Below are positions 56,561 to 64,000 of a DNA stretch of 64,000 bases, piece after piece. Position 1 is the first letter of the stretch, and every line of letters starts with the position of its first letter. The stretch lies in the NCBI GenBank assembly GCA_019279435.1, contig JAAALK010000283.1:58323700-58387699 (forward strand). The letters are read 5' to 3'. Both the position numbers and the translations under genes were made by a program. The stretch is from Zizania palustris (taxonomy: Eukaryota; Streptophyta; Magnoliopsida; Poales; Poaceae). The notes beneath the pieces are model-generated. The model saw nothing but the letters and a program-made list of their open reading frames with translations. It did not search any database and was not told the DNA's origin.

Positions 56561-57488
56561 ATGGCAATGGCTTCCAAGTGTTTGCTTTTGCTTGGAATCG
56601 TCCTGGCATCTGTCCTGCTCGTTACACAAGATGTAGCTGCGGCAAGAGAGCTTACTGAAGCAAATGGTTTGCATCTCTCTAACTCATATATATATACATA
56701 TACATCCAATGAAGGATAAATATTAGTGAATTATCAGCATGCAAGTTGATTTTAAATTACAGTTAATGCTTGTCGTCACAAAATTCAGGGTCATATATTT
56801 GTATATATGTTAGAACTTCTATACAAAGATTAGAGTGCTGTATAACGTATGTAGGGATAATTTTTTTACTTACAATGTATTAATTATATGGGTAAAATTC
56901 TTACCCATATATAAGCCATACTATATAATATACTACAAGTGCAGCAATTTTTAGTGCTGTTGATATTTATATTTTATTTATGTACATAGCATCATGTAAT
57001 TAATTAATTAGACTTGGTAAAATAGCTCGATGGTTTCGTTAAAAACTCATTCAACTTTGAAGAAAAAATAAAAGTAATTGTAATATATTATTATAGACAT
57101 GTATACTGAGTTACTAGTGAATAACAATAATCTTTTATATGCAGAAACTAAGGAAAAGAACATGAAACAAGAAGAAGCCCATGGCATTGAACATGAGAAG
57201 TTGGGATCACACCACCCTGATGGATATGGACATGGGGGAGGTTATGGTGGCTATGGCGGTGGATATGGTGGACAATACAAGGGTGGAGGTGGTGGCTACG
57301 GTGGTGGCGATTATGCTGGTGGATACGGTAGTGGCGGTTACGGTGGATATGGTGGTGGTGGTTACGGTGGATATGGTGGTGGCGGTGGTGGTGGTTACGG
57401 TGGATACGGTGGTGGCGGTTACGGTGGATACGGTGGAGGCGGTGGTGGATATGGCGGTGGAGGATATGGTGGTGGGGGTGGTGGCTGA
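56561..57488 (+). CDS. Secreted glycine-rich protein 4 (two exons)
   Basis: CDS is 56561-56666 joined to 57145-57488, giving 149 residues. Exon 1 encodes the signal peptide MAMASKCLLLLGIVLASVLL and the ARELTEAN motif. Exon 2 starts ETKEKNMKQEEAHG, has a His/Asp-containing linker (HHPDGYGHGGG), and continues as GGYGGYGGGG repeats to the end. The ATG at 56561 is chosen over upstream in-frame codons because it starts the conserved signal peptide. The 478-bp intron ends TATGCAG. It is closely related to the copy at 63254 and is a recent tandem duplicate. Confidence 0.93.
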
Positions 57489-57748
57489 CACTAAGTAGCA
57501 AAGCACAATATAAGTACATTTTCTTACAAATAAAATAAAATTTGTTTGGCTTATGATGTTTGGAGTATGTCTACGATTTAATATGAAATTGAAGAGCTTG
57601 ATTTTATTCATATATTACTAATGTGGACGAATAAATTGTGTTTACAGCACACAAACATGTGTAGTAAGTACAAAATGATAACTTCTGATGTTTGGAGCAT
57701 GCCTATGATTTAATATGAAATTGAAGAGCTTGATTTTATCTGATTGTA

Positions 57749-57783
<35 letters not shown>

Positions 57784-58315
57784 CTAGTGTGGATGAATAA
57801 AGTATGTTTACGGCACACAAACATGTGTAGTAAGTAAAAAATGACACAATATCAAATAAACATGTGTTCTGCAACAACTGACTTAGTCTAGGTGAACTTT
57901 CAATGAAATGGACTACACCAGATCAGTGAACTGTTGTGATGCATCAGTGAGCAAGGATGCCTTTTGCGGGCCAGTTGGAATTAATCTAATTATTTTAAGC
58001 TTATGCGTTGTATGAAAAATATAAATGAAAAGGAAAAAATTATGATACCAAAAAATATTCATAGACCGTATGAGATATATTAACAATGAAAATCATTGTT
58101 GCTTTGGTGCATATGCATGGAATGGCACAGACCGATTCTCACCCATTTTGCCTCCTCGAAGTGGACTTTTGAAGAAATATAATTTTAGTGAATCTGAACT
58201 ATATCCTATAAAAATCCGTTTAATTTTATGTGTTACAAACGATCCCTTCCTTGAAAATATTTTTTGTGGAAGGATTCTAGCGAGTGTGCTCGTCTGTAGC
58301 GAACTGAGCCATAGC
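57489..58315. other. Region after GRP 4, with an internal duplicated segment
   Basis: A segment with TATGATTTAATATGAAATTGAAGAGC-type sequence at 57554-57680 recurs at 57688-57840, giving a short tandem duplication of the 3' flank. An (AT)n tract lies at 57752-57782. No gene was found. Confidence 0.7.
57752..57782. repeat. (AT)n microsatellite
   Basis: This is an AT run of about 30 bases in the duplicated 3' flank of GRP 4. Confidence 0.95.
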
Positions 58316-58318
58316 TTA

Positions 58319-60099
58319 CACTCTACCGGAAAACGATTATTCGCCGAGTGCCAAAATCTTTGCCAAGTGTAATATTTCGGGCACTCGGCAAAGATGAATT
58401 TGCCGAGTGTTTTAAACACTCGGCAAAATAAAAATACTCGGCAAACAAATTATTTGCCGAGTGTTTTTTAAAAATACACTCGGCAAAGCCTTGATACTAA
58501 CGGACGTTACGGTGTCGTGCCCGTGCGGCCAAAAAAAAATTCTGGGTTTGCCGAGTGTTTTTTGAAAAACACTCGGCAAAGACACTTGGTTTGCCGAGTG
58601 TTTTTCAAAAAGCACTCGGCAAACAATTTTTTTAATTTTGTGTGAAACAATGTTTCAAGTCTATAAGTTATTTGCAATTTCATTTTAACTTGAAATTTTT
58701 TCTACACTCACAATACAACATATATTATCTCTTGTAAAAATTTCATATTTTTTTAGGTCAGTTAGCTATTTTTTATTCATTAAGTATGTTTCTAGGATTT
58801 AAATTGAAACAGGTGAAATTTGAACTACACTAAATTGAATAGTTTGCGACACTTTATCGACAACGTAGAACTTGATAGTTTTTTAATTATAAAAAATCAA
58901 ATGAAATCCAAAAAATATGAGATTTATCATGGTGTTATGATATGATACATAGATACTATGATAAAAAATTTAAATTGTTTTGATAAAGTTGTCACATATA
59001 GTGTTTAGAAATTGGAGATTTAAAGAGGATGAATTAGAGTTTAGAAAAGAAATGAGATATGTTTGAAAACAAATTAATGATTGAATCTTTGTTTTAACTT
59101 GATTTTTTTTGCATTCAAAATATGATGTATCTTATCCATTGTAAAATTTCATATTTTTCTAGATCAGTTAGCTATTTTTCATTCATCAAGGTTGTTTCAT
59201 TAAGTATTAATAGGATTTAAATTGAAACATATAAAATTTAAACTGAAAGATCATGAAATAATAAACTAAATTATCGAAAAAAAATAATCATGTTTTTATT
59301 CTATTTTTATGCATTATCCACAATATTTTTACAAATTTTGTCAAAGAAAATAATGAAAAACAAATACTAACAAATTTGAAAAATAAAAAAAATGTTTGCC
59401 GAGTGCCATATTTAATACACACGGCAAATAAAAATATTTGCCGAGTGTTGCACTCGGCAAAGGCAAATTTTCGTTTCCCGCCATTTTTCTTGCACTTTTT
59501 TCTCTCTCCCGCTTTTTTTCACTCTCCCCCTCTTTAAAAACAACCCTTTCCCTTCATCCCCTACATCCTCACTCCTCCCTCCTCCCTCCTCCCTCTGCAC
59601 CGTCCCTGCTCTGCCCGGCGCCACCCCGGCCCCGCGCCGCTGCCAGCTCCTCCCGGCGCAGCCCCGGCCACGCGCCGCCCTGGCCCGGCGCCGCCTCGAC
59701 CCCGCTCCGCCCGCTCCTCCCGGCGCCGCCCCGACCCGGCGCTGCCTCCTCCCCGCGCCACCCGCACCTCCCAGCGCTGCCCCGGACGTGCCGGCTGCTC
59801 CGCCATGCACATTTTTATATTTTTCATGTTTTATTTTGCCGAGTGCTGAAACTATACACTCGGCAAATGGTCCGTCAATTTTCCATCCATCTCTAAGTTT
59901 GCCGGGTGTTGACTTTAGCACTCGATAAAGTGTTTGCCGACTGTCTAATTAAAAAACACTCGGCGAATCACTTTTTGCTGATAATGGGTTTGTCGAGTGC
60001 ACTTTGCCGAGAGTGACACTCGGCAAACCCTTGGCCCAGTGCATTTTGGGATTTGCCGAGTGTTTGGGACACTCGGCAAATTCTACTTCTCCCGTAGTG
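58319..60099. mobile_element. Non-autonomous CACTA element, TSD TTA
   Basis: Ends CACTCTACCGGAAAACG and CTCCCGTAGTG are flanked by TTA (58316-58318 and 60100-60102). The fifth terminal base is changed (CACTC for CACTA). Dense GCCGAGTG/CACTCGGC repeats lie at both ends. The interior has AT-rich DNA and a C-rich island at 59575-59810 comparable to that in the large element. No transposase is present. It is 1781 bp and separates GRP 4 from GRP 5. Confidence 0.94.
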
Positions 60100-60102
60100 T
60101 TA

Positions 60103-60560
60103 GTGGGGCTGGCTGTCCGCTATGGCGCCCCCACCTAGGTCCAAGCCCGATAACCGCACCCCTTCTTTGAGAATAAAGGTGGGTTGTCTCCTCCTCTGTC
60201 TTAAAAAATGTGTGTTCGTCTCTGCTATGAGATAAGCACAATAAACTCAACCTAGTGCATGAAGAAAATTCAGCTAATATGGAACAATATAATATTGCTC
60301 CACATAGGTGTCTATTCCCACTGAAGGCTAGCTGCACCATATATGCTATGAAGACCCTTAGAGGCACGAGATAATGAGAAGCCCCAAGATAATTGTATGC
60401 ATGCCTCCAGGTTGTGTGTGTTCTAATATTTGCACCAAATTTAGCCGTGTTTGCACATGTACATAGAATTTGCGAAAAAATAATTTGTTCTTATGCCCTT
60501 TTAACTTGAAAATGGCTTTTAGGACGTTGTTTCTGGTAGAGGATCGAACACATGACAGAC
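60103..60560. other. Intergenic DNA, nothing recognised
   Basis: A minus-strand frame (60083-60367) overlaps the CACTA end and has no domain. Confidence 0.4.
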
Positions 60561-60563
60561 TTA

Positions 60564-60901
60564 GGTCAGTTTGGTTACATGGACTAAACTTTAGTCCCTA
60601 TCACATCGAATGTTTAGATACTATTTTAGAGTATTAAATATACACTATTTACAAAACCGATTCATAATCGGTGGATTATTCGTGAGACGAATCTAATGAG
60701 TCTAATTATGTCATGATTTGACAATATGATGCTACAGTAAACATTTGCTAATTATGAATTAATTAGTCTTAATAGATTCGTTTCGCGAATAATTTTCTGA
60801 TTCTGTAATTATTTTTATAATTAGTTTATGTTTAATCCTTTAAATTGATGTTCAAATATCCGATATAATACGGAATTTAGTCCATAAAACCAAACACCAT
60901 C
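60564..60901. mobile_element. Tourist-like MITE, third related copy
   Basis: Ends GGTCAGTTTGGTT and, inverted, GATGGTGTTTGGTT are bordered by TTA (60561-60563 and 60902-60904). Its interior closely follows 52439-52767 (ATGCTACAGTAAACATTTGC and GACGAATCTAA words). It is 338 bp and noncoding. Confidence 0.88.
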
Positions 60902-60904
60902 TTA

Positions 60905-60998
60905 GAATAATGGGCAGTATCGTCAATAGAATGCTAGGGGCTCATGCGCGTTAATGATGGTGGCAAACATGTGATTGGTGGCGTGTAGTTGCTAGATG

Positions 60999-61048
<50 letters not shown>

Positions 61049-61515
61049 TGGCACCGCTGGCGACCTACGGCGGTGAACCGCGTCAGGGTGAGGATCTAGG
61101 GTTAGGTATGATGAGGGGACAAACGAATTGGGATGGGCACACGGGGGCTGGGGGCTCCGTGCGGCCTGCAGTTTTGCAAAAAGAACCCTTCATTTCATAT
61201 TTTTAGAGCACAGTTCTATTTTGCGAATTTTCTCTTCTTCACGTATAAAATCTCATGAAACGAGGGCTCACACGTAAAAAACACACCACAGGGAGAGTAG
61301 CACGCAGGACTTCACGCAATTAGTGACGAATCAGATGGTTTTCTTGAAAAAGTGTTGGCCCCGGCCGGGGCGACGTGGCATCGCACTAAGGCAGCCACGC
61401 CAGCAAAAAAAGCTGGAGTCTTAACAAATTACCAAAAAATGCAAGGGCCTTTCTACAAAGTGCTGACGTGGCATGTTGGAGGGGGAGGAAACGGGAGAGG
61501 CTTTAAAGTATAAAG
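60905..61515. other. Intergenic DNA with a long (AT)n tract
   Basis: The (AT)n tract is at 61001-61047. No gene or bounded element was recognised. Confidence 0.6.
61001..61047. repeat. (AT)n microsatellite
   Basis: This is an uninterrupted AT tract of about 47 bases. Confidence 0.98.
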
Positions 61516-62384
61516 ATATGGCACCGGTGCCATGTAAGCTATAGGGCATCATATCACATCTAAACTTTGAATAAGCCTTATATTTTTATCATATTTTTAT
61601 CTGAAATCACTTTATATTTTTATATCGCAACACTACAGTCTAAGCTAAAAATTAACATTGGATAGAAATATATTTACATTATTGATTTGGAGTGATAGAT
61701 AAATGTCGCTGATTTGCTCTTGTTGGACGGGCGGTGTCAGCCATGCCGGCCGGTTCACTTTTGTTTTCGTTCCGGCTGCTTCCTATTTTTGTTGTTATGA
61801 AAAAAGGGGGCCCTTTTCGTTCTAATAATGCTAAAAACCAGTGGAATTCACCTCTTCTTGTTGTTTGGTTAAGGATGAAGCCTAGACTTTCGCCTATTCA
61901 TGCTAGTTGCTCAAGAACAAGCAATGGGTTTCGCGCAACTAGCGTGAAACCATTGCGCTCTAGCACATCCTCGTTAAGATTTGTGTATGTTAAGGTGGGA
62001 TGTCTAGTACTCCCTCCGTTAACTTTTAAATGACGCAGTTGATTTTTATCTTATAACGTTTGACCATTCATCTTATTTATATTTTTTTGCAAATATGTAA
62101 AATATAAGTTATATTTGAAGTACTTTCAGTAATAAGACAAATTATAAAAATATTTCAAAAAGTTTTTTGAATAAGATGAATGGTCAAACGTCGAGATAAA
62201 AGTCAATTGTGCGTCATTTAAAAGTTAACGGAGGGAGTAACAAATATTTATATCCAATGTTATTTTTTTATTTAGAATATAGTGTTGTGACATAAAAATA
62301 TAAAGTAACTCCGGATAAAAATATAGTATTTGTTCAAAGTTTAAGTAGAATGCCATATAACTTATATGGCACCTGTACCATATG
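61516..62384. mobile_element. Long-inverted-arm element with a nested Stowaway
   Basis: The left arm (61516-61672) and right arm (62250-62384) are inverted copies of about 135-155 bp, sharing GGTGCCAT.TAAG.TATA, TAAACTTTGAA and AACATTGGATA.AAATAT. A Stowaway MITE lies just inside the right arm. The middle (61700-62000) is of unrelated composition and has a 99-residue frame without domains. No target duplication was seen. The long arms would fit a Mutator-type MITE, but this is unproven. Confidence 0.75.
62010..62238. mobile_element. Stowaway MITE
   Basis: Perfect ends CTCCCTCCGTTAACTTTTAA are flanked by TA (62008-62009 and 62239-62240). It is related to the Stowaway at 12046 and is 229 bp. 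Confidence 0.95.
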
Positions 62385-62537
62385 ATTTTTTTTTCCGTGG
62401 TAGATGGCCATGGCTAAGTGAGCAGCCTAGGACATACAGATGACTGCATCAGATCAGGCGAGGCTTCCTTGATTATTTTTTCGATTATACATGCTAAACA
62501 CGAGCGCATATGTCACTGCATATATATACTTGCATAA

Positions 62538-63163
62538 ACCCAAGTGTATTCTCTTAATATATACATGCTCAAATAGATCGAGGTCAGTATTAGGTATATA
62601 TATATCATGACTAATTCATTGAATTTCTACTGAAAGCTCATTGTATATACGTATGTGTAGTATTCATAGGCAATAAATAAAATCTGAACTCTGAGTAGTG
62701 TAAGAGTAATCGATCACCGCCACACCACAAGTACTTCTCTTAATACATGCATGTATCATATCGATTGTAGCATCGACCAATTTCATGGGAAAAAGTAAAT
62801 GTAACACCGAGGCCAAGGATTTTTATATGAAATCAGTTCAGTTCAGCAGTTAGACATCACTTGAGCCACATAATTTGAAAGGTAGCCTTTATTTAGTAGA
62901 TTTTGTTTTGCATCGATCGCCAGACACACAGATACACAGTTCGATGAAGTACACGTACAGCTAGCTACCTTAAGACAGTGGATCATTAAGTCGATAACGA
63001 GACATAACAAAATCTCTGTTATAATTATTAGTCCAAGCAACCGTGCAACGACCAAATTAGCTGAATTATTAAATTATAAACCTCAGCTCCCATCCATACC
63101 TGAATTGAACTAACTGATAGAGATGTAGAGGCACGCATGCATCCTTGCAAATGGCGATGATGC
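62538..63163 (+). repeat. Duplicated upstream block of GRP 5 (matches 55887-56486)
   Basis: It has the same order of shared words as the GRP 4 upstream block, with small indels such as a longer segment near 62700. There is no separate gene in it. Confidence 0.85.
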
Positions 63164-63171
63164 TATAAATG
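63164..63171 (+). promoter_or_regulatory. TATA box of GRP 5
   Basis: TATAAATG lies 90 bp before the start codon at 63254. Confidence 0.8.
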
Positions 63172-63253
63172 GAGCAATGGAAGGATGTGCTATCTATCAT
63201 CATATCTCGTCGTATAGTAAGCTTGTAAGCCTACCTGCAGCTACATTGGAGAA

Positions 63254-64000
63254 ATGGCAATGGCTTCCAAGTGTTTGCTTTTGCTTGGAATCGTCGTCCT
63301 GGCATCTGTCCTGCTCGTTGCACAAGATGTAGCTGCTGCAAGAGAGCTTACTGAAGCAAATGGTTTGCATATCTCCAACTCCAACGAACTCATATATGCA
63401 TCTAATGAAGTATAAATATTAGTGAATTGATCAGTATTCAAGTTTCTTCATATGTCTTATATTTTTGTGTGTGTGTGTACTACATGTGCTGCTCTATATT
63501 TAGCGCTAATGATCTTTATATTGTACTTATATACATAGCGTCAATTAGTTACTTAGACGAGTTGGCAAAGTGGCATCCATGATTTCATGAACAAATTAAA
63601 GTCATTCAACTTTGAAGCAAAAATAAACTAATATTACTATCTTATTATACACATGTATCTACACACATATATATAGAACACATGAGGTACTGGTAAATAA
63701 AATAGCAATACTCCCTTATTTGCAGAAGCTAAGGAAAATAACATGAAACATGAAGGCGCTTATGGCATTGACGACGAGAAGTTGGGAGCACATCATCCCG
63801 ATGGATATGGACATGGGGGAGGCTACGGTGGTGGCTTTGGATCTGGATATGACGGAGATAATGGTGGTGGGTACGGTGGTGGATATGGTGGTTATGGCGG
63901 TGGATATGGTGGACGATACAAGGGTGGAGGTGGCAACTACGGTGGTGGTGGATACGGTGGATACGGTGGTGGTGGTGGTGGTTATGGTGGATACGGTGGT
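63254..64000 (+). CDS. Secreted glycine-rich protein 5 (partial, runs off the window)
   Basis: CDS is 63254-63362 joined to 63726-64000 and beyond. Exon 1 encodes the signal peptide MAMASKCLLLLGIVVLASVL and ARELTEAN. It differs from GRP 4 by one extra Val and a Thr-to-Ala change. Exon 2 begins EAKENNMKHEGAYGIDDEKL, then HHPDGYGHGGGYGGG, and passes into Gly/Tyr repeats that include GSGYDGDNGGG and RYKGGGGNYGG. The 363-bp intron ends TTTGCAG, in the same phase as the others. The end of the protein is not in the window. Confidence 0.92.

Overview
The window is plant nuclear DNA from a grass, most likely Oryza or a close relative. The evidence is spliced genes with GT..AG introns, TATA boxes, a grass-type glycine-rich protein (GRP) family, Stowaway/Tourist MITEs, GCCGAGTG-type CACTA transposons and a Sirevirus-like copia retrotransposon. 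The species call is inference. No bacterial, phage, CRISPR or rRNA features were seen.

Layout. (1) 1-9694: a nearly complete, very young Ty1/copia element of Sirevirus type. It has a truncated 5' LTR, a tRNA-Met primer site, open gag and pol frames separated by one in-frame TAG, repeated polypurine tracts and an intact 3' LTR. (2) 9695-14521: decayed Ty3/gypsy gag, a histone H2A.Z first-exon fragment, a foldback element with a nested Stowaway, and a solo LTR of the same Sirevirus family with TSD TAAAT. (3) 14747-30966: CACTA, Tourist, Stowaway and hAT elements around two GRP genes (22533-23172 and 28869-29425). (4) 33047-44518: three CACTA elements or fragments. The 7.67 kb element at 36854-44518 (TSD ATT) has an intact seven-exon TNPA-like gene and a TNPD-like gene lacking its catalytic middle. 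It lies between coding-like exons of a decayed DUF2470-type gene. (5) 47024-50865: a 3.8 kb TG..CA LTR-type insertion with TSD CCTCC. (6) 51143-64000: three further GRP genes (53778-54483, 56561-57488 and 63254 to the edge), separated by CACTA elements and MITEs.

The host theme is a tandem array of five secreted glycine/tyrosine-rich, probably cell-wall, proteins. All have an exon encoding the signal peptide, one intron in the same phase, and an exon encoding the Gly-rich body. Transposons account for most of the recognisable DNA between them.

The most notable new observation is a small CACTA element (51143-52430) that carries a roughly 200 bp degenerate copy of the upstream region of the neighbouring GRP gene at 53778. 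Also worth attention are the TNPD internal-deletion chimera beside an intact TNPA, the gag/pol stop codon in an otherwise intact Sirevirus, and the exons of a DUF2470-like gene separated by a CACTA element. I did not find a clearly novel biochemical system.
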